Below are positions 38,918 through 48,158 of a stretch of 64,000 nucleotides of DNA, one piece after another. Source of the stretch: Pseudomonas sichuanensis (GTDB lineage: Bacteria > Pseudomonadota > Gammaproteobacteria > Pseudomonadales > Pseudomonadaceae). The notes below the pieces were generated by a model. The model was not told the origin of the DNA. It searched no databases and saw only the letters and a program-made list of their open reading frames with translations. Every line of letters starts with the position of its first letter. Position 1 is the stretch's first letter. A program made the translations under genes and the position numbers. Location: assembly GCF_003231305.1 (NCBI RefSeq), contig NZ_QKVM01000001.1, forward strand, positions 62,001 through 126,000, given 5' to 3'.

Positions 38918-40372
38918 ATGATCCCGGTAATTCTTTCTGGTGGTAGCGGTTCGCGTCTGTGGCCTTTGTCGCGCAAGCAGTTCCCCAAGCAGTTCCTGGC
39001 CCTGACCGGCGAGCACACGCTGTTCCAGCAGACCATCCAGCGCCTGGTGTTCGACGGCATGGACACGCCCATCGTGGTCTGCAACAAGGACCACAAGTTC
39101 ATCGTCCAGGAGCAGCTGGGCGCCCTGAAACTTGAAACCCAGGCCATCCTGATGGAGCCGTTCGGGCGCAACACCGCGCCGGCCGTGGCGATGACCGCCA
39201 TGAAACTGGTCAACGAAGGCCGTGACGAACTGATGCTGGTGCTGCCGGCCGACCACGTGATCGAGGACCAGAAGGCCCTGCAACGCGCCCTGGCCCTGGC
39301 CACCGTGGCCGCCGAGCGCGGCGAGATGGTGCTGTTCGGCGTGCCGGCGACCAAGCCCGAGACCGGCTACGGCTACATCCGCTCAAGCCAGGATGCGCTG
39401 CTGCCCGAAGGTGTGGCCCGGGTGGCGCAGTTCGTCGAAAAGCCCGACGAAAAACGCGCCGCCGAGTTCGTCCGTGCCGGCGGCTACTTCTGGAACAGCG
39501 GCATGTTCCTGTTCCGCGCCAGCCGCTTCCTCGAAGAGCTGAAGAAACACGACCCGGACATCTACGACACCTGCCTGCTGGCCCTGGAGCGCAGTGACGA
39601 AGCGGCCGATGTGCTGAGCATCGACGAAGCCACCTTTGCCTGCTGCCCGGACAACTCCATCGACTACGCCGTGATGGAAAAGACCCAGCGCGCCTGCGTG
39701 GTGCCGCTGTCGGCCGGCTGGAGCGACGTGGGTTGCTGGTCGTCGCTATGGGACGTGCACGAGAAGGACGACAACGGCAACGTCACCAAGGGCGACGTGG
39801 TGGTGCAGGACAGCCACAACTGCATGATCCACGGCAACGGCAAACTGGTGTCGGTGATCGGCCTTGAGAACATCGTGGTGGTGGAAACCAAGGACGCCAT
39901 GATGATCGCCCACAAGGACAAGGTTCAGGGGGTCAAGCAACTGGTCAACACCCTCGATGCCCAGGGCCGCACGGAAACCCAGAACCACCTGGAGGTGTAC
40001 CGCCCGTGGGGTTCGTACGACTCGGTGGACATGGGCGGGCGCTTCCAGGTCAAGCACATCACCGTCAAGCCGGGCGCGGCGCTGTCGCTGCAGATGCATC
40101 ACCACCGCGCCGAACACTGGATCGTGGTGTCCGGCACTGCCGAGGTGACCTGTGACGAAAACGTGTTCCTGCTGACCGAGAACCAGTCCACGTACATTCC
40201 GATCGCCTCGGTGCACCGCCTGCGCAACCCGGGCAAGATCCCGCTGGAGATCATCGAAGTGCAGTCCGGGAGCTACCTCGGCGAGGATGATATCGAGCGC
40301 TTCGAGGATGTGTATGGGCGTACGTCCACGCCGGTCGAGCGTGGGATATCGGTGAAGACCATCGCGCAGTAA
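38918..40372 (+). CDS. algA: Phosphomannose isomerase / GDP-mannose pyrophosphorylase
   Basis: This 484-residue bifunctional enzyme makes mannose 6-phosphate from fructose 6-phosphate and GDP-mannose from mannose 1-phosphate. The N-terminal pyrophosphorylase signature is GGSGSRLWPLSRKQFPKQF; the C-terminal cupin-type isomerase has the zinc site QMHHHRAEHW. It is the last gene of the operon. The intermediate step, AlgC, is not in this window. Confidence 0.97.
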   Translation: MIPVILSGGSGSRLWPLSRKQFPKQFLALTGEHTLFQQTIQRLVFDGMDTPIVVCNKDHKFIVQEQLGALKLETQAILMEPFGRNTAPAVAMTAMKLVNEGRDELMLVLPADHVIEDQKALQRALALATVAAERGEMVLFGVPATKPETGYGYIRSSQDALLPEGVARVAQFVEKPDEKRAAEFVRAGGYFWNSGMFLFRASRFLEELKKHDPDIYDTCLLALERSDEAADVLSIDEATFACCPDNSIDYAVMEKTQRACVVPLSAGWSDVGCWSSLWDVHEKDDNGNVTKGDVVVQDSHNCMIHGNGKLVSVIGLENIVVVETKDAMMIAHKDKVQGVKQLVNTLDAQGRTETQNHLEVYRPWGSYDSVDMGGRFQVKHITVKPGAALSLQMHHHRAEHWIVVSGTAEVTCDENVFLLTENQSTYIPIASVHRLRNPGKIPLEIIEVQSGSYLGEDDIERFEDVYGRTSTPVERGISVKTIAQ

Positions 40373-40383
40373 GCCTGGGGCAT

Positions 40384-40480
40384 CTTCGCGGGGCAAGCCC
40401 GCTCCCACGCTGTTGGCTGCTCTCCCTGGCCTGGATTCCGGGAGACTGTGCACAGCGTGGGAGCGGGCTTGCCCCGCGAT
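40384..40480. repeat. REP inverted pair after algA
   Basis: Two REP units in inverted orientation, 12 bp past the algA stop codon, mark the end of the alginate operon. No classical terminator with a T run was found here. Confidence 0.92.
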
Positions 40481-40549
40481 TGCGTTTTTGAGGCCTGCTC
40501 ATTTTGCGGCTAGGATGGTCAAACCCCCGCCACCAAGGCCTGCTCCACC

Positions 40550-41014
40550 ATGATCATCGGCGCCCTGCTCGTCCTCACCTGGCTGGTCCTGCTGCTGCGC
40601 TACCCGGCCAAGGCCCTGCCGATTTCCCTGGCGGCCGTGTGCGGCCTGGGGCTGGTGGCACTGGGCGTCGCCTGGCAAGACAACCGCGAAGCCTCGCAAC
40701 TGGCGCGCCTCGATCTGCGCCTGAGTTACGCCCCCGATCAATGCCCCGCCGACCGCGCCCTGCAGGTGCGCATGAAGAACGGCAACAAGGTCCCCTTGTC
40801 TGAGCTGCGCTGGCGCGTGGGCGCCTATGCCCCGGGCGATACCGTGAACCTTGCCGAGAACACCTATGCCGCACCGCGCTATCGCGGCCCGGGCGAATTG
40901 CAGCCCGGCGCCGAGTGGAGCGACTGCCTGCCGTTGCCGCCGCTGCGTTCGGGGTATCGGCCGCAAACCCTGGAGTTTCGTGCCGAGCATCTGCAAGGTA
41001 CATTCGCCAATTGA
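40550..41014 (+). CDS. Conserved small membrane protein of unknown function
   Basis: This 154-residue protein has two hydrophobic segments at the N-terminus (about 2-16 and 20-42), then a soluble domain with paired cysteines (Cys64 region QCPAD and Cys128 region DCLPLPP). The family is not recognised with confidence; similar pseudomonad proteins are labelled multidrug transporter, which the size does not support. It lies after the alginate operon in the same direction but is separated by a REP pair. Confidence 0.7.
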   Translation: MIIGALLVLTWLVLLLRYPAKALPISLAAVCGLGLVALGVAWQDNREASQLARLDLRLSYAPDQCPADRALQVRMKNGNKVPLSELRWRVGAYAPGDTVNLAENTYAAPRYRGPGELQPGAEWSDCLPLPPLRSGYRPQTLEFRAEHLQGTFAN

Positions 41015-41022
41015 GTCCGACT

Positions 41023-41096
41023 CATCGCGGGGCAAGCCCGCTCCCACAATGCCTTGAGTCGGCGTCGTGGGAGCGGGCTTGCCCCGCGATGAGGCC
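41023..41096. repeat. REP inverted pair
   Basis: Two REP units lie face to face between the small membrane protein gene and the dehydrogenase gene. The first starts eight bases after the stop codon. Confidence 0.92.
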
Positions 41097-41138
41097 GGTA
41101 GCCATGACACCCATGTCCAACTAACACAGGCCCGCCCC

Positions 41139-41963
41139 ATGCCCACCGTCCTCATCACCGGTTGTTCCAGCGGCATCGGCCGCGCCCTGGCCGACGCCTT
41201 TCGCGATGCCGGCCACGAAGTCTGGGCCACCGCCCGCAAGCTCGACGATGTCGACACCCTGCTCGCCGCCGGCTTCGCCGCACGGCAACTGGATGTGAAT
41301 GACAGCGAGGCACTGACCCGCCTGGCCGACGAGCTGCAAGACCGCCACGACGGCCTCGACATCCTCATCAACAACGCCGGCTACGGCGCCATGGGCCCGC
41401 TGCTCGACGGCGGTGTCGAGGCCATGCGCCAACAGTTCGAAACCAACGTCTTCGCCCTGGTGGGCGTGACCCGCGCGCTGTTCCCGCTGCTGCGCCGTTC
41501 GCGTGGGCTGGTGGTGAACATCGGCAGTGTCTCGGGCGTGCTGGTCACGCCATTCGCCGGCGCCTACTGCGCCTCGAAGGCGGCGGTGCATGGGCTGACC
41601 GACGTGCTGCGCCTGGAGCTGGCACCGTTCGGTATCCGGGTGATGGAAGTGCAGCCGGGGGCGATTGCCTCGCAGTTCGCCAGCAATGCCCAGCAACAGG
41701 CAGAGCAGGTGCTGGCGAGCGATTCGCCGTGGTGGCCGTTGCGTGAGCAGGTGCAGGCCCGGGCGCGGGCTTCGCAGGATCGGCCGACCTCGGCGGCGGT
41801 GTTTGCCCAACGCTTGCTGGCCGCTACGCGCAAGTCGCCCGTGCCGGCACTGGTGCGGATCGGCAATGGCAGCACGGCGTTGCCGTTGATGGCGCGGGTG
41901 CTGCCGCAGAGGCTGCTGGATTGGGTACTGCGCAAGCGGTTCGGCTTGTTGCGGCCGCTCTGA
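41139..41963 (+). CDS. Short-chain dehydrogenase/reductase
   Basis: This 274-residue SDR has the cofactor motif TGCSSGIG (residues 7-14), NNAGYG, the catalytic serine in NIGSVSG and the YCASK motif. The substrate is unknown; the long C-terminal segment after residue 200 is typical of retinol dehydrogenase-like classical SDRs. It is flanked on both sides by REP pairs. ATG 41139 follows CCCGCCCC, with no clear ribosome site. Confidence 0.88.
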   Translation: MPTVLITGCSSGIGRALADAFRDAGHEVWATARKLDDVDTLLAAGFAARQLDVNDSEALTRLADELQDRHDGLDILINNAGYGAMGPLLDGGVEAMRQQFETNVFALVGVTRALFPLLRRSRGLVVNIGSVSGVLVTPFAGAYCASKAAVHGLTDVLRLELAPFGIRVMEVQPGAIASQFASNAQQQAEQVLASDSPWWPLREQVQARARASQDRPTSAAVFAQRLLAATRKSPVPALVRIGNGSTALPLMARVLPQRLLDWVLRKRFGLLRPL

Positions 41964-41965
41964 AG

Positions 41966-42021
41966 CCATCGCGGGGCAAGCCCGCTCCCACACAACCGTG
42001 GGAGCGGGCTTGCCCCGCGAT
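41966..42021. repeat. REP inverted pair between convergent genes
   Basis: Two units with a six-base spacer (CACAAC) form one long hairpin just past the SDR stop codon and just before the outer membrane factor stop codon. Confidence 0.92.
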
Positions 42022-42026
42022 ACTTT

Positions 42027-43574
42027 TCAGACCTGGTCGAACGCCTGCCAGCCGCCACCCAAGGCCTTGTACAACCCCACCAACGCCTGCGACACCGCCG
42101 CCGAGCTGTCGATCCACTGCTCTTCGCTGGCCAGCAGCGCACCCTGCACGGTCAGCACATTGAGAAAGTCCACCGCCCCTTCCACGTACTGGCGCTGCGC
42201 AGTCTCCAGGGCGATGCGGTTCTGCCGCACCGCCTCGGCCAGGTGGTCGCGGCGCAGCTGGCTGGCGTTGTACAGGCGCAGCACGTCGTCGATCTCATGC
42301 CAGGCGCCAAGCACCACCTTGCGGTAGTTCAGCGCCGCTTCCTGTTGCTGGGCTTCGCGCAGCGCCAGCGTGCCCTTGAGCCGCCCACCCTCGAAAATCG
42401 GCAGCGACAGTTGCGGCCCGAAGGCAAAGCGTCGTGAATCCCAGGCGCCGAAATCGGACAGCTGCATGGCCTGGAAGCCGACACTGCCCGACAGGCGAAT
42501 GCTCGGGTAGAAGTCGGCCTTGGCCACGCCGATGCTGGCGGTGGCCGCATGCAGGCGGGCTTCGGCCTGGCGGATGTCCGGGCGGCGCTCGGCCAGCTCC
42601 GACGGCAAGCCAATGGCAAACTTCTGCTGCGGCGCGGGCAGTTCGCCGCCCTGCAGCAACTCGGCCTGCAAGCTGCGCGGCGGTTCGGCGGCGAGCAGGC
42701 TGAGGGCGTTGATCAGGTCGTCGCGTCGTGCCTCCAGGGTCGGCAGCCGGGCTTCGATCGACGCCACCTGGGCGCTGGCCTGGGCCACATCCAGGCGCGT
42801 GGCAACGCCCTCGGCCTGGCGGTCTTCGGACAGTTTCAGGCTGTGGCGGGCAACCTTGAGGTTGTCCTGGGTGACGTCCAGGGTGTGCTGCACGGCGCGC
42901 AGCTGGATGTAGTTGCCGGCGGTTTCCGACAGCAAGGCCAGCAATACCCCACGGCGGTCGTTCTCAGCCACTTCGACGCTGGCATCGGCCGCCTCGACCT
43001 GGCGCCGCACACGGCCCCACAGGTCCAGTTCCCAGCCGGCGACCAGGTCGCCCTGCCAGAGGTTGAAGGCCGATTTGCCCGCCTTGCCCGACGGATCGCT
43101 CAAACCTTCGGCGCTGTTGCGCGCACGGCTGTAGCCGGCGTTCACGTCCACCGATGGCATTTCGTCGGCGGCCACGGTGCTGCGCAGGGCGCGGCTTTGC
43201 AGCAGGCGTGCGCTGGCCATCTGCAGGTCGAGGTTGCGCTCGGCGACCTTCTGGATCAGGGCACTCAGGCGCGGGTCATGGAAGCTGTCCCACCAGCGCA
43301 GTTCCAGCGGTTCGGCGACCGGCTGGCTGGCCGCCGCCTCGGATTGCAGTGCCGCCCACCCCTTCGGCGCCTCGCTGGCGGGGCGCTGGAAGTCCGGCCC
43401 GAGGGTGCAGCCGGCCAGCAACATGGCCAACAGGACGGGGGTCGCTGCGCGCCCCTTTCGCGACCCAAGGCCGCTCCTACAAGCGACCGCGATCCCCTGT
43501 AGGAGCGGCCTTGCGCCGCGAAAGGGCTGCGCAGCAGCCCCATCGGCCGCGAAAAAATCAACCTGCCCACTCAT
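42027..43574 (-). CDS. NodT-family outer membrane efflux lipoprotein with REP-encoded signal peptide
   Basis: This 515-residue outer membrane factor is the exit duct of a tripartite pump. From the lipobox LLAGC (Cys56) on it is ordinary: TLGPDFQRPAS, the WWDSFHD segment and coiled-coil alpha barrel repeats. The preceding 55 residues are unusually long for this family and are mostly encoded by an inverted REP pair at 43455-43533. The start ATG overlaps the stop of the upstream fusion-protein gene (ATGA), so translation through the REP is well supported. It is the third gene of the emrB-emrA-OMF operon. Confidence 0.9.
   Translation of the reverse strand: MSGQVDFFAADGAAAQPFRGARPLLQGIAVACRSGLGSRKGRAATPVLLAMLLAGCTLGPDFQRPASEAPKGWAALQSEAAASQPVAEPLELRWWDSFHDPRLSALIQKVAERNLDLQMASARLLQSRALRSTVAADEMPSVDVNAGYSRARNSAEGLSDPSGKAGKSAFNLWQGDLVAGWELDLWGRVRRQVEAADASVEVAENDRRGVLLALLSETAGNYIQLRAVQHTLDVTQDNLKVARHSLKLSEDRQAEGVATRLDVAQASAQVASIEARLPTLEARRDDLINALSLLAAEPPRSLQAELLQGGELPAPQQKFAIGLPSELAERRPDIRQAEARLHAATASIGVAKADFYPSIRLSGSVGFQAMQLSDFGAWDSRRFAFGPQLSLPIFEGGRLKGTLALREAQQQEAALNYRKVVLGAWHEIDDVLRLYNASQLRRDHLAEAVRQNRIALETAQRQYVEGAVDFLNVLTVQGALLASEEQWIDSSAAVSQALVGLYKALGGGWQAFDQV
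43455..43533. repeat. REP inverted pair inside the outer membrane factor gene
   Basis: Units of the TAGGAGCGGCC family face each other: TTTCGCGACCCAAGGCCGCT at 43456 and TGTAGGAGCGGCCTTGCGCC at 43499. They are in frame within the signal peptide of the gene, read on the minus strand. Confidence 0.88.
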
Positions 43575-44632
43575 CGCGCAGTCACCTCTTTGCCGTCGAG
43601 CCGGTCCCCCCGAGTGTCGATGGTCGCTTCCACCGACATGCCCACCCGCAGGCGTGCAAGCAGCGGCTGGCCGTCATCGAAGACGATCTTCACCGGAATG
43701 CGCTGCACCACCTTGGTGAAGTTGCCGGTGGCGTTGTCGGGTTTTACCGCGGCGAAGGTCACCCCGGTGGCCGGGGCGATGCTTTCGACATGGCCGTACA
43801 GCTTTTCGCCCGAGAAGGTATCGACGCTGATGCTCACCGGCTGACCCGGCTGCACGTGGGTCAGCTGGGTTTCCTGGAAGTTGCCGACGATGTAGGCGCG
43901 CTCCAGCGGTACCACCGACAGCAGCCGCGCCCCCGGATTCACGTAGGCACCCACGCGCAAGGCGCGCTCGCCGACCATGCCGTCCACCGGCGCGGTGATG
44001 CGGGTGTAGGACAGGTCCAGCTGCGCTTTCTCCAGCCCCGCTTCGGCACGTTTGAGCTGGCCATCGGCGCTGGCCACCTGAGCGGTGAGAATGTCCACCT
44101 GCTTGCGCGCCGCCACCAGTGCGGCCTGGGCATTGGCCAGGCGGGCACGGGCCTGGTCGACGCCGCTGCGCGCCTGCTGGGCGTTCTGCACGGTACCGGC
44201 GCCCTGCTCGGCCAGGCGGCTATAGCGGTTGACCTCATGGTCGGCGAACGCCGCTTCGGCCTGGGCCGCTTTGACAGCCGCCTCGGCCTGGGCAATCAGC
44301 GCCGCCTGGCGCTCCAGGGTGGCGCGCGCATCGGCACTTTGCGCCTGGGCTACCAGCAACTGCGCTTGCGCGGCATCCAGCGCGGCCTGGTAGTCACGGG
44401 CATCGATGGTCGCCAGTAGCTGGCCAGCCGTGACCTGCTGGTTGTCTTCCACCAGCACCTCCTTGATGAAGCCCGCCACCTTGGGCGCCACCACGGTGTA
44501 GTCGGCGGTGATATAGGCATCGTTGGTGCTCTGGCGATGATCGCTGCCGAGCATCCACGGCCCGACGATGCCAGCCAGCACGGCCACGGCCAGCACCGCG
44601 CCGATGAACAGGGTTTTACGGTTGTTGGTCAT
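43571..44632 (-). CDS. EmrA/HlyD-type membrane fusion protein
   Basis: This 353-residue periplasmic adaptor has an N-terminal anchor (about 8-27), a biotinyl-lipoyl-like half (VAPKVAGFIKEVLVEDNQQV), a long alpha hairpin rich in Ala/Gln, and the second lipoyl half with TRITAPVDGMVGERALRVG. It links the inner membrane MFS pump to the outer membrane factor. It lies 27 bp downstream of the MFS gene. Confidence 0.93.
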   Translation of the reverse strand: MTNNRKTLFIGAVLAVAVLAGIVGPWMLGSDHRQSTNDAYITADYTVVAPKVAGFIKEVLVEDNQQVTAGQLLATIDARDYQAALDAAQAQLLVAQAQSADARATLERQAALIAQAEAAVKAAQAEAAFADHEVNRYSRLAEQGAGTVQNAQQARSGVDQARARLANAQAALVAARKQVDILTAQVASADGQLKRAEAGLEKAQLDLSYTRITAPVDGMVGERALRVGAYVNPGARLLSVVPLERAYIVGNFQETQLTHVQPGQPVSISVDTFSGEKLYGHVESIAPATGVTFAAVKPDNATGNFTKVVQRIPVKIVFDDGQPLLARLRVGMSVEATIDTRGDRLDGKEVTAR

Positions 44633-44659
44633 TTCAATGTCTCGAATTCATCCACAGGC

Positions 44660-46201
44660 TCAGGCCACCGCACGCGGTGGATAGATGCGGGTAGGCACGA
44701 AGGGGATCAGGCAGATCAGGGCGACGGCGAAGCCCGCCATCACCAGGTAAAGGTCGGCCGAGGTCAGCACCAGCGCCTGGTCATGAATGCGCTTGGCCAG
44801 GCCGGCGGTGCTGTCGTCGATCAGTGGGGCATTGCCCAGGCGGTCGACCAGGTGGTTGGAATGAAAATGCCGGCGCACGGTGCCCAAGGCATCGAGCAGG
44901 CCACCGGCGATTACCGCCGACAGGCCCTTGACCGTGTTGAACCAGCTGGAGGCGAACGGGCCTTCCTGCGGGGTCATGCCGTTGGTCGAGAGCATCAGCA
45001 GCGGCAGCACCGCCATCGGCTGGCCGAACACCTGCAGCAGGTAGAAGGGGTAGAAGTCGCCGCGGATCCACTGCGAGGTGAGCAGGCTGCTGCCCACGCA
45101 CGACGCCGCCAGCATGGCCAATCCGAGCGCCAGCACCCAGCGGCAGTCCACCGCGCGGATGTTGCACAGCGCCGCCGTCAACGGCAGGGCAAGCAGTTGC
45201 GGCATGGCCACCAGCAGCATCAGCGGGCTGGTCTGCGCCGGGCGGTAGCCCTGGATCTGCGCCAGGTATGCAGACGGAATGCTGCCCACGCCCGAAAGCA
45301 CGATCAGCACCCCGGCCAGTGTCACCAGGGCAAAGCTCAGGTTGCGCCGCGACAGCATGCGCAGCTGGAAGAACGGCAGCGGCTCGGACCATTCGTTGTA
45401 CATGAACAGCACCAGCAGCAGCAGGCCACCACCAAGCAGCCAGCAGATCAGCGGCGAGTCGAACCAGCCCCAGCGATCGCCCAGCGACAGGCCAAGGACG
45501 ATGCTGCTGATCGCCGGCAGGCCGAGCAGCACGCCGCGCCAGTCGAACTGCTGGAAGCGCTCCAGGCGCAGCGGGTCCTGGGGCAGGCCCCAACCCACGC
45601 AGGCGATGGCCAGCAAGGAGGGCAGGATGATCTGCCAGAACGCCCACTGCCAACCGACGTATTCGGTCCACAGGCCCGCCAGGGGTGTGCCCAGGTTGGG
45701 CCCGAAGGTGGCGGTCAGGGCGTAACAGGCCAGGCCGTAGACCTTGATGCCCGGCGGCAGGAAGCGCAGCGCCACGCTCATCAGCATCGGTGGCAGGGCA
45801 CCGGAGGCGAAGCCTTGCACAACGCGCAGCAACATCAGGCTGTGCAGGTTAGGCGCGAAGGGCTGGATCAAGCCAAGCACGGCGAACAGGCCAACGGCGG
45901 ATATGGTGAAGCGGCGCAGCGAAAAGGTGGTGGCCAGCCACGGGGCGAAGGCCATGGCCGACACCGAGGCGGCGCTGTACACCGCCAGCAACCAGGCGCC
46001 TTCGTCGGCACCGATGCCCATGGCGCCACGGATGTCGCTCAGGGAAATCTTGGTCACTGCCTCGTTGAGCCCGGCGCACAACACCGCCAGCAACACGCCG
46101 AACAGCCCCACCACCACCCGCAGGCCGAACGCCGCCTGCACAGGGGCAGCCGGCGCTGGGGCGGCGGCCAGCGCGGCGGAGGGCGCGGTCAGGGAACTCA
46201 T
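44660..46201 (-). CDS. EmrB/QacA-type MFS exporter (DHA2 family)
   Basis: This 513-residue proton antiporter has about 14 transmembrane segments and an N-terminal Ala/Pro-rich cytosolic tail. It has the DHA2-type segments AMGIGADEGAWLLAVYSAA and GFASGALPPMLM. The substrate is unknown; family members export hydrophobic drugs or aromatic compounds. It is the first gene of the operon. A LysR gene lies upstream in the same direction, beyond a REP pair. Confidence 0.92.
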   Translation of the reverse strand: MSSLTAPSAALAAAPAPAAPVQAAFGLRVVVGLFGVLLAVLCAGLNEAVTKISLSDIRGAMGIGADEGAWLLAVYSAASVSAMAFAPWLATTFSLRRFTISAVGLFAVLGLIQPFAPNLHSLMLLRVVQGFASGALPPMLMSVALRFLPPGIKVYGLACYALTATFGPNLGTPLAGLWTEYVGWQWAFWQIILPSLLAIACVGWGLPQDPLRLERFQQFDWRGVLLGLPAISSIVLGLSLGDRWGWFDSPLICWLLGGGLLLLVLFMYNEWSEPLPFFQLRMLSRRNLSFALVTLAGVLIVLSGVGSIPSAYLAQIQGYRPAQTSPLMLLVAMPQLLALPLTAALCNIRAVDCRWVLALGLAMLAASCVGSSLLTSQWIRGDFYPFYLLQVFGQPMAVLPLLMLSTNGMTPQEGPFASSWFNTVKGLSAVIAGGLLDALGTVRRHFHSNHLVDRLGNAPLIDDSTAGLAKRIHDQALVLTSADLYLVMAGFAVALICLIPFVPTRIYPPRAVA

Positions 46202-46330
46202 GGAATGACATCTCCAGCAACAAATTCAGGGCTGGGGGAAGTCTAAGAAGGTCGAATGCTGACGAAAACTGACTTGTTGGCAGGTTTATGTTGCGTCAGA
46301 CGCAATCCAGCTTTGAGATCGGCGGCGCCT

Positions 46331-46416
46331 GCTTCGCGGGTAAACCCGCTCCCACAGGATTGCGCAAGATTTTAAGCCTGCGCTGTAGCTGTGGGAGCGG
46401 GTTTACCCGCGAAGCA
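46331..46416. repeat. REP inverted pair, GGGTAAACCC variant
   Basis: Both units have the central variant GCGGGTAAACCCGC instead of GCGGGGCAAGCCCGC, as in copy B at 23.1 kb. They lie just past the LysR stop codon and upstream of the exporter operon. Confidence 0.9.
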
Positions 46417-46427
46417 AGCGACTCGGT

Positions 46428-47333
46428 TCACGGTTCGCCCGCGCAGCAGGCGCGCATGGTCCGGCGCAACCAGCGATGCGCCGGGTCGTTGTCGAATCGC
46501 GGATGCCAGGCCTGCATCACCCGCACCTTTTCCAGCGGCACCGGGATATCGAACGAACGCAACGGCAGGCCGAACTTGGTCACGCTGCCAAGGATGTTCG
46601 CCGGCATCGGCAGGATCAGGTCCGACTCCGGCAACGAGAACATCGCCGAATGAAAGCTCGGCGTGATCAGCGCGACCCTGCGCTGCACGCCATGGGCGCC
46701 CAGCTCCACATCGATCGGGCCGTTGGCTCGCCCGCGTCGCGACACGCTGATCTGCGGGTATCGGGCAAAACGCTCCGGGGTGATCTCGGCGTCGAAGATC
46801 GGGTGGTCGGCCCGCGCCAGCCCGACGAACCAGGTGTCGAACAGGCTCTGTACCTTGATCTCCGGCCCCATGTCGATGCTCGAACTGACCACCAGGTCGA
46901 TCTGCCCGTGGCGCAGCACCAGGTCGTCATCGCCCTGGTGCTCGGGGACGAAGCGCAGCACGGTGTTCGGCGCCTGTTCGAGCATCATGTGCAGCAGGCG
47001 CGCGCCGTACAGGGCGATGAACAGGTCGTTGGTGCGGATGTTGAAGGCGCGGTCGAGGTTCGCCAGGTCGACTTCGTCGCCACTGCGAAACACCAACCCG
47101 GCCTGCTCCACCAGCGCCCGAACCTGGTCGCGCAGGGCCTGCGCCCGGGGCGTCGGCACCAGCCCGCGGCCGGCGCGCACCAGGATCGGATCGCCCATGG
47201 CCTCGCGGATGCGTCCCAGCGTGCGGCTCATCGCCGCCGGGCTCAGGTTCATGCGCTGGGCGGCACCGACCACGCTGCCTTCGTCGAGCAGGGCGTCGAG
47301 GGCGACGAGCAGGTTCATGTCCGGGAGTTGCAT
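46428..47333 (-). CDS. LysR-family transcriptional regulator
   Basis: This 301-residue regulator has an N-terminal helix-turn-helix (MNLLVALDALLDEGSVVGAA then QRMNLSPAAMSRTLGRIRE) and a NodD/PBP-type ligand domain. The N-terminus is typical of the NahR/NodD-like subgroup. ATG 47333 is chosen on alignment of the first residues MQLPDMNLLVALDAL; upstream in-frame codons lack support. It may control the exporter operon 230 bp downstream or the usp gene that diverges from it. Confidence 0.9.
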   Translation of the reverse strand: MQLPDMNLLVALDALLDEGSVVGAAQRMNLSPAAMSRTLGRIREAMGDPILVRAGRGLVPTPRAQALRDQVRALVEQAGLVFRSGDEVDLANLDRAFNIRTNDLFIALYGARLLHMMLEQAPNTVLRFVPEHQGDDDLVLRHGQIDLVVSSSIDMGPEIKVQSLFDTWFVGLARADHPIFDAEITPERFARYPQISVSRRGRANGPIDVELGAHGVQRRVALITPSFHSAMFSLPESDLILPMPANILGSVTKFGLPLRSFDIPVPLEKVRVMQAWHPRFDNDPAHRWLRRTMRACCAGEP

Positions 47334-47461
47334 GGCCGTTTTCCGTGACAGCTGTGGGAAACACGATGGTATCAGGTTGCTGGATTGCGTCAGGCGCAAT
47401 GGCACCGTGCGTGGGGGGCCATTTATCCCGGCCGGTCGATGCGTCAGCCTGTACCGGCCCA

Positions 47462-47526
47462 ATCGCGGGGCAAGCCCGCTCCCACGAGCAATCTATAGAT
47501 GGCGTGGGAGCGGGCTTGCCCCGCGA
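47462..47526. repeat. REP inverted pair upstream of the usp gene
   Basis: Two REP units flank an AT-rich spacer (AGCAATCTATAGATGG). They lie between the divergent LysR and usp starts, ending 30 bases before the usp ATG. Confidence 0.9.
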
Positions 47527-47556
47527 CAGGGCCGCCACTGCCAACAAGGAATTCCC

Positions 47557-48012
47557 ATGCCCCACCCAGTGCTGATCGCCATCGACGCCTCCCCCGCCAG
47601 CCACGCCCTGCTCGACCTCGCCCGGCGCTACTGCCGCCCAGGCGACCACACCCTGCACGTGCTGCTGGCCATCGACGCGACCTTCGCCGTGCACGAGCAG
47701 CGCACGGCCTACACCGAGCAAGAGCTGGAGGAGTACCCCGCCGCTTGCGACGAGCAGCAGTTGGCTGAACATGCCGTGAGCAACGCCGTGAAGACCCTGC
47801 GCGAAGCCGGCTTCGACAGCCTGGGGTGCATGCTGGCCGGCCAGCCGGAAGACGCCATCGTCGCCAAGGCTCGGGAGTTGGAATGCGAGCTGATCATCAT
47901 GGGGCACCGGCATCTGTCGCGGCTTGGGCGATTGCTGGATCCGTCGATCAGCGCCAAGGTGATCGACCGGGTACAGGTGCCGGTGCTGGTAGGTGTAGCG
48001 ACAGGGGCGTGA
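47557..48012 (+). CDS. Universal stress protein (UspA family)
   Basis: This 151-residue protein has the Usp fold: LIAIDASPASHALLDLA at the start, the LIIMGHRHLSRLGRLLDPSI ATP-loop region and the final VQVPVLVGV strand. The G-2x-G-9x-G(S/T) pattern is partly altered (GHRHLSRLGRLLDPS), so ATP binding is likely but not certain. AAGGA lies seven bases before ATG 47557. Confidence 0.92.
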   Translation: MPHPVLIAIDASPASHALLDLARRYCRPGDHTLHVLLAIDATFAVHEQRTAYTEQELEEYPAACDEQQLAEHAVSNAVKTLREAGFDSLGCMLAGQPEDAIVAKARELECELIIMGHRHLSRLGRLLDPSISAKVIDRVQVPVLVGVATGA

Positions 48013-48051
48013 ACGTGGATTAGCCCGGATCTGTAGTGGTTTCGCCGACGC

Positions 48052-48149
48052 CATCGCGGGGCAAGCCCGCTCCCACGGTGTTGAGCTTGAACTGCCCTGT
48101 TTTCCTGGGGACAGTCCATCTCGTGGGAGCGGGCTTGCCCCGCGATGGC
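48052..48149. repeat. REP inverted pair between convergent genes
   Basis: The two units are separated by about 40 bp that contain a second small inverted repeat (AACTGCCC / GGGGACAGT-type). They lie between the usp and aaeA-like stop codons. Confidence 0.88.
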
Positions 48150-48158
48150 GTCCTCGGA

